Both the position numbers and the translations under genes were made by a program. The notes under the pieces are model-generated. The model did not search any database and was not told the DNA's origin. It saw only the letters and a program-made list of their open reading frames with translations. This document shows positions 8,233-15,684 of a DNA stretch of 25,641 nt, piece by piece; positions within the stretch are counted from its first letter, which is position 1; each line of letters opens with the position of its first letter. This DNA is from Clostridia bacterium (GTDB taxonomy: Bacteria > Bacillota > Clostridia > Christensenellales > Aristaeellaceae), in NCBI GenBank assembly GCA_016295665.1, contig JAEDKS010000012.1:1-25641 (forward strand), in the 5' to 3' direction.

Positions 8233-10197
8233 ATGAAGGGACTTGTGCGCGTGGCGGCGGCGGTGCCGCATCTGTATCTGGCGAATGTGGAGAAGAACGT
8301 GGAGGCCCACCTGGACAAGCTGCGGCAGGCGGCGGACAGGCAGGCCGCCGTGGTGGTGTTCCCGGAGCTGAGCCTGACGGGCTACACCTGCGGCGACCTG
8401 TTCTTCCAGCGGACGCTGCTGGAGGCGTCGGAGCGGGGGCTGTGCCGCCTGCTGGAGGACTGCCCGGAGGGCGTGCTGGCGGTGGTGGGCGCGCCGGTGG
8501 AATGCGCCGGTGCCGTGTACAACTGCGCCGTGCTGCTGACCCGGGGCAGTCTGGTGGGCGTGGTGCCCAAGACCTTCCTGCCCAACGGCGGCGAGTTCTA
8601 CGAGAAGCGCTGGTTCCATACCGGTCAGGAGCTGGACGGGGCCGTGTGCCGCGTGGCGGGACAGGACTGGACGCTGCGGCGCAATCCGCAGGTGTTCCGC
8701 GCAAAAGACGGCGTGTGCCTGGGCGTGGAGCTGTGCGAGGATCTGTGGGCGCCCCTGTCCCCCGGCACCATGGCGGCGCTGGGCGGCGCGGAGGTGATCG
8801 TGAACCTGTCCGCCAGCAACGAGCTGATCGCCAAGCGGGAGTACCGGCAGGAGCTGGTGCGCCAGCAGAGCGCCCGGACGCTGTGCGGCTATGTGTACGT
8901 CTCCGCCGGCAGCGGCGAGAGCACCTCCGACCTGGTGTTCTCCGGGCACAGCATGATCGCCTGCTGCGGCTCCACGATTGCCGAGAGCGAGGGCTACCTG
9001 ACCGATGACTACCTGCTCTGCGCGGACATCGACCTGGATCGGGTGCGGGTGGACCGCATGAAGCAGCAGAGCTTCCGGGACAGCGCCTCCGTCTACGGCC
9101 TGCCCTGCCCGGAGACGCGCCTGCCCCTGCCCCTGGCGCTGCCGGACGATGTGCCCACCACCATGCGGGTGCCCAAGCACCCCTTCATCCCCTCCGACCG
9201 GGACAGCCGCCAGAAGCGCTGCCAGCAGATTTTCGACATGCAGGCCACGGCGCTGGCGCGGCGGCTCTCCATCACCGGCGGCAAGCTGGTGGTGGGCATC
9301 TCCGGCGGACTGGACTCCACCCTGGCGCTGCTGGCGGGCTGCCGGGCCATGGATCTGCTGGGGCTGCCCCACACCAACATTCTGGGCATCACCATGCCCT
9401 GCTTCGGCACCACCGACCACACCTACCAGAACGCCCTGCGCCTGATGAGCGCCCTGGGGGTCAGCCAGCGGGAGATCCGCATTCACGAGGCGGTGCGGCA
9501 GCACTTCCGGGACATCGGGCACGAGGAGAGCGACCACTCCGTCACCTACGAGAACTGTCAGGCGCGGGAGCGCACACAGGTGCTGATGGACGTGGCGAAC
9601 AAGATCGGCGCCATCGTGCTGGGCACCGGCGACCTGTCCGAGATCGCCCTGGGCTGGTGCACCTACAACGCCGACCACATGAGCATGTACGGCGTGAACA
9701 GCGGCGTGCCCAAGACGCTGGTGCGCTGGGTCATCCAGACCGCCAGCGAGAACCCGGCCTTCGCGGAGGCCCGGGCATGCCTTCAGTCCATTCTGGACAC
9801 CCCCATCAGCCCGGAGCTGCTGCCCCCGGACGAGGCGGGCAACATCCTGCAGCAGACCGAGGATCTGGTGGGCCCCTATGCGCTGCATGACTTCTTCCTG
9901 TACTACGCCGTGCGCTTCGGCTTCCCGCCGGCGAAGATCTACGAGCTGTGCTGCACCGCCTTCCGGGACGACTTCGATCGGGCCACCATCCTGAAGTGGC
10001 TGAAGAACTTCTACCGCCGCTTCTGGAACCAGCAGTTCAAGCGGAACTGCATGCCCGACGGCGTGAAGCTGGGCTCCATCGCCCTGTCGCCCCGGGGTGA
10101 CTGGCGGATGCCCTCGGACGCGGAGTGCGCGGTCTGGATGCGGGAGTGCGAGGCGCTGGAGGAAAGCGCCGCTGTCATCAGAGGAGAGGTGAGCTGA
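8233..10197 (+). CDS. nadE: Glutamine-dependent NAD(+) synthetase
   Basis: This 654-aa enzyme performs the last step of NAD synthesis, amidating nicotinate adenine dinucleotide with ammonia from glutamine. The N-terminal nitrilase-like glutaminase has its triad: Glu45 in FPELSLTGY, Lys113 in VPKTFLPN and Cys168 in GVELCEDLW. The C-terminal synthetase has the PP-loop SGGLDS (357-362) and LGTGDLSEIALGWCTYNADHM. The ATG at 8233 is chosen over one at 8197 because AGGAGCAGGA lies just upstream and the family starts near MKGLVRVAAAVP. A 54-bp gap after the phosphoesterase contains a weak hairpin (GGGTGCC/GGCATCC with one G-U) but no clear terminator. It is followed after one base by the response regulator. 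Confidence 0.97.
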   Translation: MKGLVRVAAAVPHLYLANVEKNVEAHLDKLRQAADRQAAVVVFPELSLTGYTCGDLFFQRTLLEASERGLCRLLEDCPEGVLAVVGAPVECAGAVYNCAVLLTRGSLVGVVPKTFLPNGGEFYEKRWFHTGQELDGAVCRVAGQDWTLRRNPQVFRAKDGVCLGVELCEDLWAPLSPGTMAALGGAEVIVNLSASNELIAKREYRQELVRQQSARTLCGYVYVSAGSGESTSDLVFSGHSMIACCGSTIAESEGYLTDDYLLCADIDLDRVRVDRMKQQSFRDSASVYGLPCPETRLPLPLALPDDVPTTMRVPKHPFIPSDRDSRQKRCQQIFDMQATALARRLSITGGKLVVGISGGLDSTLALLAGCRAMDLLGLPHTNILGITMPCFGTTDHTYQNALRLMSALGVSQREIRIHEAVRQHFRDIGHEESDHSVTYENCQARERTQVLMDVANKIGAIVLGTGDLSEIALGWCTYNADHMSMYGVNSGVPKTLVRWVIQTASENPAFAEARACLQSILDTPISPELLPPDEAGNILQQTEDLVGPYALHDFFLYYAVRFGFPPAKIYELCCTAFRDDFDRATILKWLKNFYRRFWNQQFKRNCMPDGVKLGSIALSPRGDWRMPSDAECAVWMRECEALEESAAVIRGEVS

Positions 10198-10198
10198 G

Positions 10199-10900
10199 AT
10201 GAAGGACAAGCTGAGGATTCTGCTGGTGGACGACGACCCCAACATCGCCCATCTGGTGCGGCTGTATCTGGAGAAGGAGGGCTTCGACGTGACCACCGCC
10301 GCAAGGGGCGATGACGCGCTGACCGAGTTCCGCCGCGACCCGCCCGCCCTGATGCTGCTGGACGTGATGCTGCCCGGCATCGACGGCTGGCAGGTGCTGA
10401 AGGCGGTGCGCAAGACGAGCAGCATTCCGATCATCATGCTGACCGCCAAGGACGAGACCTTCGACAAGGTGCTGGGGCTGGAGCTGGGGGCGGACGACTA
10501 CATCACCAAGCCCTTCGACACCAAGGAGCTGGTGGCCCGGGTGAAGGCGGTGCTGCGCCGCACCCAGGGGCCCGAGGACGGGAAGAACGACCTGATCTCC
10601 TTCCCCGGCCTGACGGTGAGCCTGTCCCAGTACGAGGTGTTCTACGAGGGGAAGAAGGTGGAGATGCCCCCCAAGGAGCTGGAGCTGCTCTACTTCCTGG
10701 CGAGCCACGCGGGGCAGGTGTTCAGCCGGGATCAGCTGCTGCAGCAGGTGTGGGGCTACGACTTCTCCGGCGATTCCAGCCGCACGGTGGACGTGCACGT
10801 CAAGCGCCTGCGGGAGAAGCTGCCGGAGTGCGAGAAGTACGGCTGGTCCATCCACACCATCTGGAGCGTGGGCTACAAGTTTGAAGTGAAAACGGCATGA
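10199..10900 (+). CDS. OmpR/PhoB-family response regulator
   Basis: This 233-aa DNA-binding regulator has a receiver domain with acidic pocket VDDDPNI (residues 10-16), phosphoacceptor Asp55 in LMLLDVMLPG, a switch Thr in IIMLTAKDE and the conserved Lys of YITKPFD. The C-terminal winged helix is complete: PPKELELLYFLASHAGQVFSR, then the recognition region VDVHVKRLREKL and the wing SVGYKFEV. It sits directly after nadE and its stop overlaps the kinase start by ATGA, so it is co-expressed with its partner. The signal and regulon are unknown. Confidence 0.95.
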   Translation: MKDKLRILLVDDDPNIAHLVRLYLEKEGFDVTTAARGDDALTEFRRDPPALMLLDVMLPGIDGWQVLKAVRKTSSIPIIMLTAKDETFDKVLGLELGADDYITKPFDTKELVARVKAVLRRTQGPEDGKNDLISFPGLTVSLSQYEVFYEGKKVEMPPKELELLYFLASHAGQVFSRDQLLQQVWGYDFSGDSSRTVDVHVKRLREKLPECEKYGWSIHTIWSVGYKFEVKTA

Positions 10901-12345
10901 ATACGAAGCATACCATGTTCGGGCGCATCATGGCGATGGTGCTCTCGGCGGTGCTGGTGCTGACGGCGGGCATCTCGGGCCTGTGCATGATGTCCATGCG
11001 GAATCAGCAGATCAACAACCGCCTGACCGCCCTGACCCACGACGCCCGGGAGATCGCCTTCCTGGCCTCGGAGAACACCACCGCCACGGCGCTCCTGCCC
11101 TTCGGCAGCGTGGCGCTGGACTACCTGCGGGAAAAGGCCAGCGCGGTGCAGGAGAGCTACGGGGCCTACATCCTGGTGGTGGACCGGCGGGGGCGGGTCA
11201 TGGACAACCTGCGCACCGCCTACGCGGAGAACCCGGATTTCGTCAGATCCCTCAACTATAAGGAGATCAACGAGGCCTTCGCCCGGGTGCTGGGCGGGGA
11301 GGAGATCACCGTGCGGGCCATGGTGGACGGGCATCCCACCTTCACCGTGGGCGTGCCCTTCATGCAGGACGACACGGTGCTGGGCGCGGTGCTGATTCAG
11401 ACCCAGGCCCTGAACATCGAGGGCGACACCTGGGGCTGGCTGTGGCGCGTGGTGCTGATTGCGGCGCTGGGAACGCTGGTGGCGGCGGTGAGCATCTTCC
11501 TGTATGTGCGCAGCGTGCTCAAGCCCCTGCGGGACGTGACGGAGGCGGCCCGGGCCATGGCGGACGGCGACTTCACCGCCCGGGTGCCCACGGAGCGCGC
11601 CGCCCCGGAGACCGTGGAGCTGGCCCACGCCTTCAACCTGATGGCGGACAAGCTGGGCCAGACCGAGAGCAGCCGCCGGGAGTTCGTGGCCAACGTGTCC
11701 CACGAGCTGCGCAGCCCCATCACCTCCATCTCCGGCTTCGTGACGGGCATGGAGGACGGCACCATCCCGCCCGAGGAGCACGGCAAATACCTGGCGATCG
11801 TGGGGGACGAGACAAGGCGGCTGTCCAAGCTGATCGGCGATCTGCTGGCCCTGTCCCGGCTGGAGCGGGACGACGCGGCGCTGACGCTGACCGCCTTCGA
11901 TGTCTGCGAGCTGCTGCGGCGCTGCGTGATTCACCGGGTGGGCGACCTGGAGGGCAAGCACATGGAGGTCGAGTGCGACTTCCAGCTGGAGCCCTGCATG
12001 GTCAGCGCGGACTCCGACCGCATCGAGCAGGTGGTGGTGAACCTGCTGGACAACGCCATCAAGTTCACGCCGGAGGGCGGGTGCATCACCCTGAGCATCC
12101 TGCCCGAGGGCGATCGCTGCCGCGTCCGGGTGCACGACAACGGCATCGGCATCCTGCCCGAGGACAGGCCCCGGGTGTTTGAGCGCTTCTTCACCGCGGA
12201 CAGGGCGCACACCTCCGGCAAGGGCACCGGACTGGGGCTGGCGATCAGCCAGCGCATCATGGAAATGCACGGTCAGCAGCTGGTGCTGGAGGATGCCGAG
12301 GAGGGCACCACCTTCAGCTTCACGCTGGCGCGGGCGGTGGAATAA
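10897..12345 (+). CDS. Membrane sensor histidine kinase (HAMP, HisKA, HATPase)
   Basis: The 482-aa kinase has TM1 near residues 8-31, an extracytoplasmic sensor of about 150 residues and TM2 near 182-204. HAMP follows at 205-257 (RSVLKPLRDVTEAARAMADG). The H-box is NVSHELRSPITSISG with phosphorylated His269, the N-box NLLDNAIKF (382-390), G1 DNGIGIL (414-420) and G2 GKGTGLGLAI (441-450). The sensor contains YILVVDRRGRVMDNL, typical of a PAS/Cache-like fold. The architecture is that of PhoR/ResE-like kinases, but the stimulus cannot be inferred. Translation is coupled to the response regulator through ATGA. Confidence 0.95.
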   Translation: MNTKHTMFGRIMAMVLSAVLVLTAGISGLCMMSMRNQQINNRLTALTHDAREIAFLASENTTATALLPFGSVALDYLREKASAVQESYGAYILVVDRRGRVMDNLRTAYAENPDFVRSLNYKEINEAFARVLGGEEITVRAMVDGHPTFTVGVPFMQDDTVLGAVLIQTQALNIEGDTWGWLWRVVLIAALGTLVAAVSIFLYVRSVLKPLRDVTEAARAMADGDFTARVPTERAAPETVELAHAFNLMADKLGQTESSRREFVANVSHELRSPITSISGFVTGMEDGTIPPEEHGKYLAIVGDETRRLSKLIGDLLALSRLERDDAALTLTAFDVCELLRRCVIHRVGDLEGKHMEVECDFQLEPCMVSADSDRIEQVVVNLLDNAIKFTPEGGCITLSILPEGDRCRVRVHDNGIGILPEDRPRVFERFFTADRAHTSGKGTGLGLAISQRIMEMHGQQLVLEDAEEGTTFSFTLARAVE

Positions 12346-12383
12346 TCACCGGACAAAAGAACGGAGAACAGGAGGACGAGGAC

Positions 12384-12989
12384 ATGCTCACGGTCATCAC
12401 GTTCTCCTGAATCATCGAGCAGTACGTGGTGAAGCGCTACGCCTTCTTCAAGACCAGCGTGGGGGCACCCGCCTGTGCCGGCTCCATCGAGGACACCCTG
12501 TCCGAGATCCGGACGGGCCGGTACATCGTCTTTGGGGGCAGCGGCTGCCTGAACCGGGAGATCGCCCACGGGCGGGTGATGGTGCCCACCGAGGCCTACC
12601 GCGACGAGGGCACCTCCTATCACTACGCCCCGCCGGCGGACTACATCCCGGTCAGGAACGCGGAGCGGGTGGCGGCGTTCATGGCCTCTGCGGGCATTCC
12701 CTTCGTGAAGGGGCGCACCTGGACGACGGATGCCTTCTACCGGGAAACGGAGAACAACTTCCGAAAGCGCAGGGCCGAGGGCTGCATCTCCGTGGAGATG
12801 GAGTGCGCCGCGCTGCAGGCGGTGTGTGACTTCCGGGGGCTGGAGCTGTACATGTTCCTGACCAGCGGCGACCTGCTGGACGCGCCGGCGTGGTGCACCC
12901 GGCACGAGGAGGGCGAGCTGGCGGGCACGCAGCATGACGTGCGGCACTTCGACATCGCGCTGGCGCTTGCCGGTGCGGTGACGGCGTGA
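12384..12989 (+). pseudogene. Nucleoside phosphorylase family gene with in-frame TGA and shortened N-terminus
   Basis: A strong ribosome site (CAGGAGGACGAGG) precedes the ATG at 12384, but this frame reads MLTVITFS and meets TGA at 12408-12410, then continues in the same frame as IIEQYVVKRYAFFKT to 12989. The remaining 187 codons from GTG 12426 are well preserved and match purine/uridine phosphorylase-like proteins: VGAPACAG, YIVFGGSGCLNREIAHG, VPTEAYRDEGTSYHYAPP, TWTTDAFYRETE and the nucleoside-binding SVEMECAAL. From memory, relatives of about 250 aa have some 25 residues before ITFS and about 30 more between IIE and AFFKT; these carry part of the phosphate site and are absent here. A stop plus deletions suggest a broken gene, though a short protein from GTG 12426 (no visible ribosome site) cannot be excluded. 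Confidence 0.6.
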
Positions 12990-13005
12990 CGCGGACAAAG
13001 GAGCG

Positions 13006-13677
13006 ATGCGGGTGGCCTGGCAGCTGGAGGAGGGCCTGTCGTACCTGGCGCGGCGGGATGCGCGGATGGCGGCGGCGATTGAGGAATTGGGCGGCATCTA
13101 CCGCACGGGCGGCGAGCCGGTGTTCACGGGGCTGCTGCAGGCGATTGTGGGGCAGCAGATTTCCCTGCGGGCCGCGGACACGGTCTGGAAGCGCCTGACG
13201 GAGACGCTGGGCGAGGTGACGCCGGAGCGCGTGGCGGCGGCATCCGAAGCGGAGCTGCAGGCCTGCGGCATGAGCTTCCGGAAGGCCGCCTATCTGCGCG
13301 AGGCGGCGCAGGCGGTGACCTCCGGGGCGCTGCAGCTGTCGGCGCTGGAGACGGCGGACGACGAGACGGTCATCCGGCAGCTGACGGCCCTGCGGGGCGT
13401 GGGGCGCTGGACGGCGGAGATGCTGCTGATCTTCTCCCTGGAGCGCCCGGACGTGATGAGCTACGACGACTTCGGCCTTCGCAGGGGCCTGTGCAGGCTG
13501 TACCATCACCGGGAGATGAACCGGGCGCGGTTCGAGCGCTACCGGCGGCGCTTCCATCCCTACGGCACGGCGGCGTCGCTGGTGCTGTGGGAGATCGCGG
13601 GCGGACGGGCCGAGCGCGCCTGTGCCCTGCCCCTGCGCGGCGCGGGCAGCACGGACAGCAAAGGAGGAGACGCATGA
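13006..13677 (+). CDS. DNA-3-methyladenine glycosylase II (AlkA-type, HhH-GPD)
   Basis: This 223-aa base-excision enzyme removes alkylated purines from DNA. The helix-hairpin-helix and catalytic region are LRGVGRWTAEMLLIFSLERPD (residues 129-149, broken here as LRGVGRWTAE plus MLLIFSLERPD) followed by YDDFGLRRG; Asp155 aligns with AlkA Asp238. VFTGLLQAIVGQQISLRAA is the usual N-terminal HhH-GPD helix. It lacks the N-terminal TBP-like domain of E. coli AlkA, as do many Bacillota homologues. AAAGGAG lies 3 bp before the start region, and the end overlaps the DUF523 gene (ATGA). It follows the damaged phosphorylase by 16 bp. Confidence 0.9.
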   Translation: MRVAWQLEEGLSYLARRDARMAAAIEELGGIYRTGGEPVFTGLLQAIVGQQISLRAADTVWKRLTETLGEVTPERVAAASEAELQACGMSFRKAAYLREAAQAVTSGALQLSALETADDETVIRQLTALRGVGRWTAEMLLIFSLERPDVMSYDDFGLRRGLCRLYHHREMNRARFERYRRRFHPYGTAASLVLWEIAGGRAERACALPLRGAGSTDSKGGDA

Positions 13678-14141
13678 AGGACGGCAAGCGGGTGGTGGTG
13701 GTCAGCTCCTGTCTGCTGGGCACGAACTGCAAGTACAACGGCGGCAACAACCTGCATCCCGGCGTGGTGGCCTACGTGAAGGACAAGATGGTGATTCCGG
13801 TGTGCCCGGAGCGCCTGTCGGGCCTGCCGACGCCCCGCCCCCGGGTGGAGCTGCGGGCGGGCCGCGCCGTCAACGAGTACGGCGAGGACGTGGACGAGGT
13901 CTTTCGCCTGGGCGTGGCGCGGACGATGGCGCAGCTGAAGGATCAGCAGGTCGACGAGGCGATTCTGCAGTCCCGCAGCCCCACCTGCGGCACGCGCCAG
14001 ATCTACGACGGCAGCTTCTCCGGCCATCTGCTTCCCGGACAGGGCCTGCTGGCACAGGCGTTGGACGCGGCGGGCATCCGCCTGGTGGACGCGGCGGAGA
14101 TCGCGGCGGATGGAACGATTAAGGTGCGCAGCGACGATTGA
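13674..14141 (+). CDS. DUF523 family protein
   Basis: This 155-aa protein of unknown function has the complete family pattern: VVSSCLLGTNCKYNGGNN near the start, IPVCPERLSGLPTPRP in the middle and LQSRSPTCG about two thirds along. The conserved cysteines (near residues 13 and 19, the CPE and the TCG) suggest metal or thiol chemistry. The usual CPE-GGLPTPR reads CPERLSGLPTPR here. The ATG at 13674 has an excellent AAGGAGGAG site; the frame extends upstream only through alkA in another frame. It is the last gene of the long plus operon, and its final codons form the left arm of the terminator. Confidence 0.92.
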   Translation: MKDGKRVVVVSSCLLGTNCKYNGGNNLHPGVVAYVKDKMVIPVCPERLSGLPTPRPRVELRAGRAVNEYGEDVDEVFRLGVARTMAQLKDQQVDEAILQSRSPTCGTRQIYDGSFSGHLLPGQGLLAQALDAAGIRLVDAAEIAADGTIKVRSDD

Positions 14142-14161
14142 CGCTGCGCACCTCTGCTTTT
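14123..14161 (+). terminator. Terminator overlapping the 3' end of the DUF523 gene
   Basis: An 11-bp perfect stem GGTGCGCAGCG/CGCTGCGCACC (14123-14133 and 14142-14152) with an 8-base loop is followed by TCTGCTTTT. The left arm encodes the last residues of DUF523 and the loop contains its TGA stop. The T-tract is short, but the stem is strong. It also separates this operon from the convergent ArsR-type gene ending at 14161. Confidence 0.75.
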
Positions 14162-14754
14162 CACCCAGGTAATTTCGACTCGGCGGTCGGGTCGCTGTCC
14201 TCCTGCCGGACGCGGCGGTAGATGCCGCCGTCCCGCACCATCAGGCCCTCTCCGACCAGCTCCCGGCGCAGGGTACAGTAGTCCTCGTGCATAGCGCCGA
14301 TGATCTCGTTGACCTCCCGCTCCGTGTAGGGCTGCTCCTCGCGGAAGGATTTGACCAGCTCCTCGAGGATGATGCGCTTTTTCTTGCGCTGGGCGGGGAT
14401 GGACTTCAGCTTGCCGTACCGGAAGAAGCTGTCGATGACCTTCTGGCGGTATTCCGCATCCCGCTGCGCCTGCTGCGCGGCCTCGTCGGACTGCTCCTGC
14501 AGGATGCGGAGGATGCTGGTTTCAAACAGCTCCCGGCGCAGGGAATAGATCATGTAGTACTGGCTCTTGCGGGCGGTGACGGCCCCCGCCTCCGCCAGCT
14601 TCTTCAGGTGGAAGGAGACGGTGGAGGAGGTGAGCTGCAGCCGCCCGGCGAGGCGCTCCACGTCCATGTCCTCCTGGGCCAGGGATTTCAGAATCTGCAG
14701 GCGCGATTTGTCCGCCAGGCACTTGAAAAGCTGAATGGCTTCCTGTTCGGTCAT
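14161..14754 (-). CDS. ArsR-type HTH regulator with C-terminal DUF2087 domain
   Basis: The 197-aa protein has an ArsR-like winged helix at residues 5-85: LFKCLADKSRLQILKSL, the recognition helix LQLTSSTVSFHLKKLAEAGAV and the wing ARKSQYYMIYSL. A middle helix and DUF2087 follow (IPAQRKKKRIILEELVKSF, YTEREVNEIIGAMHEDYCTLRRELV, MVRDGGIYRRV). DUF2087 is often joined to such HTH domains and is thought to bind nucleic acid or act in regulation; its ligand is unknown. I see no clustered metal-binding cysteines. The ATG at 14754 has GGGAGGTGG upstream and overlaps the stop of the preceding 121-aa gene (ATGA). It is probably autoregulatory through the palindrome at 15179-15196. Confidence 0.9.
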   Translation of the reverse strand: MTEQEAIQLFKCLADKSRLQILKSLAQEDMDVERLAGRLQLTSSTVSFHLKKLAEAGAVTARKSQYYMIYSLRRELFETSILRILQEQSDEAAQQAQRDAEYRQKVIDSFFRYGKLKSIPAQRKKKRIILEELVKSFREEQPYTEREVNEIIGAMHEDYCTLRRELVGEGLMVRDGGIYRRVRQEDSDPTAESKLPG

Positions 14755-15116
14755 GGAGCTTCCACCTCCCATCGCGCCATTTCGCGCCGAATCTCCTGCA
14801 CGACGCCCAGCTTCACATGCTGCAGATGCTGCTGATGCGTGTCGTGGTGGGCCCGGGCCTCGTTCAGGGCGTTTGTCCACGCGCCGGGAATCTGGGCCAG
14901 ACGCTGGACGAAGAAGGTCTGGATGGCGGCATCGTCGCCGCAGGTGTTCTGCGCCGTGGTCAGCACCGTGCGGAACACCTCAAAGATGTTGGCACGGATC
15001 TGCTCAAAGGCGGCTTCGTCCCGCCGCTCGTCGGCGGCAAGCGCCTGCTGCTTCGCCAGACAGGCGGCGGACTGTTCGGTCAGGTAGCGCATCAGGCGCT
15101 CCTGCTGCTGGTTCAT
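14751..15116 (-). CDS. Small helical protein of unknown function, partner of the DUF2087 regulator
   Basis: This 121-aa hypothetical protein starts at ATG 15116 behind AAGGAGGG; an upstream ATG at 15161 lies at the -10 box and is unlikely. It is Gln-, Ala- and Glu-rich, with no membrane segment or signal peptide, and looks all-helical. Recognisable blocks are DERRDEAAFEQIRANIFEVF, TAQNTCGDD, LAQIPGAWTNAL and VVQEIRREM. It resembles the 120-aa protein at 15258-15620, sharing TAQ-x-T-x-GD, the G-x-W and QE-x-R-x-E blocks in the same order and spacing. I recall similar proteins next to DUF2087 regulators in Clostridia, but no function is known to me. The 4-bp overlap with the regulator implies a joint role. 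Confidence 0.8.
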   Translation of the reverse strand: MNQQQERLMRYLTEQSAACLAKQQALAADERRDEAAFEQIRANIFEVFRTVLTTAQNTCGDDAAIQTFFVQRLAQIPGAWTNALNEARAHHDTHQQHLQHVKLGVVQEIRREMARWEVEAP

Positions 15117-15151
15117 GGGGTGTCCCTCCTTTTTTGGAAAATCCATTTTTA

Positions 15152-15202
15152 TATATATCACATCGGATTGCGTTTGTCAATATCTATTTTGATATTTGTC
15201 AA
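15152..15202 (-). promoter_or_regulatory. Promoter and putative operator of the 121-aa/ArsR-DUF2087 operon
   Basis: On the minus strand an ideal TTGACA (15175-15180) lies 17 bp from TATATA (15152-15157). Overlapping the -35 is a perfect 6-6-6 palindrome AATATC-TATTTT-GATATT (15179-15196). A second TTGACA copy lies at 15197-15202, 22 bp from the first, giving two direct TTGACAAA repeats flanking the palindrome. The AT-rich block contrasts sharply with the GC-rich surroundings. Placement is typical of ArsR-family autorepression, which is an inference. Confidence 0.7.
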
Positions 15203-15234
15203 AACAAAATGCGCAAGGAACGCTTTCCCCGCGC
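15201..15234 (-). terminator. Intrinsic terminator after the rnc operon
   Basis: On the minus strand GCGCGGGGAA-AGCG-TTCCTTGCGC forms a 10-bp stem with two G-U pairs and a 4-base loop, followed by ATTTTGTTTT. It lies just downstream of the 120-aa gene (stop at 15258) and directly before the TTGACA repeats of the next operon. Confidence 0.75.
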
Positions 15235-15257
15235 CAAATGTCCTGATCCGCTGCCGA

Positions 15258-15620
15258 TTATACGCCCATGAGCCGCATCAGCTCGTCCCGCGCCTCCTGC
15301 AGGGCGCTTACCCTGACGTTCAGGGTGCGCTCCCGGCTGGCCCGCCCGGCCTCCCGGGCCTGCGCCAGCTGCGCCTGCCAGGTGCCGGACAGCTCGTCCA
15401 GCGCCTGCAGAAAGAGCGCCAGCACCAGCACGCTGCTGTCGCCGCCCGTCTCCTGCGCGGTGTCCAGCAGCTCCTGAAGCTGCCCCAGCGCCCGGGCGCG
15501 GTACATCTCGTCCAGCGCCTCCGTGTCCTCGCCCGCGTCCTCCAGGGCGCGCTGACGCTCCTCGCTGGCGGCGATGCGAGCCTTCAGAAAACGGCGCAGC
15601 TGTTCCATCTGTTCCTTCAT
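15258..15620 (-). CDS. Small helical protein of unknown function, paralogue-like to the 121-aa protein
   Basis: This 120-aa soluble protein is probably all-helical, rich in Ala, Glu, Gln and Leu, with no Cys, signal peptide or membrane segment. ATG 15620 follows a GGGAGGC site. It can be aligned along nearly its whole length with the protein at 14751-15116 with a one-residue gap: LLDTAQETGGD against VLTTAQNTCGD, ELSGTWQAQLAQAR against QIPGAWTNALNEAR, VSALQEARDEL against GVVQEIRREM. The two genes are in tandem but separated by a terminator and a promoter, suggesting old duplication followed by separate regulation. It lies 64 bp after rnc with no terminator between, so it is probably cotranscribed. 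Function unknown. Confidence 0.75.
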   Translation of the reverse strand: MKEQMEQLRRFLKARIAASEERQRALEDAGEDTEALDEMYRARALGQLQELLDTAQETGGDSSVLVLALFLQALDELSGTWQAQLAQAREAGRASRERTLNVRVSALQEARDELMRLMGV

Positions 15621-15684
15621 GTGATATGCCTCCCTGTCGATTGGACGGTGGATGGAATGGATGAAAGAGAAGGGGATGCGGGGG

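Noticed and set aside
7549..10467. Open frame of 972 codons on the minus strand opposite the phosphoesterase and nadE
   Set aside because: The translation is His/Gln/Ala-rich without family similarity, while both plus-strand genes have intact active sites.
12408..12410. TGA in the phosphorylase as selenocysteine or tryptophan
   Set aside because: TGA ends many genes here (truA, the HAD gene, pepT, nadE), so it is a stop in this genome. I see no SECIS-like stem just downstream, and the family has no selenocysteine tradition.
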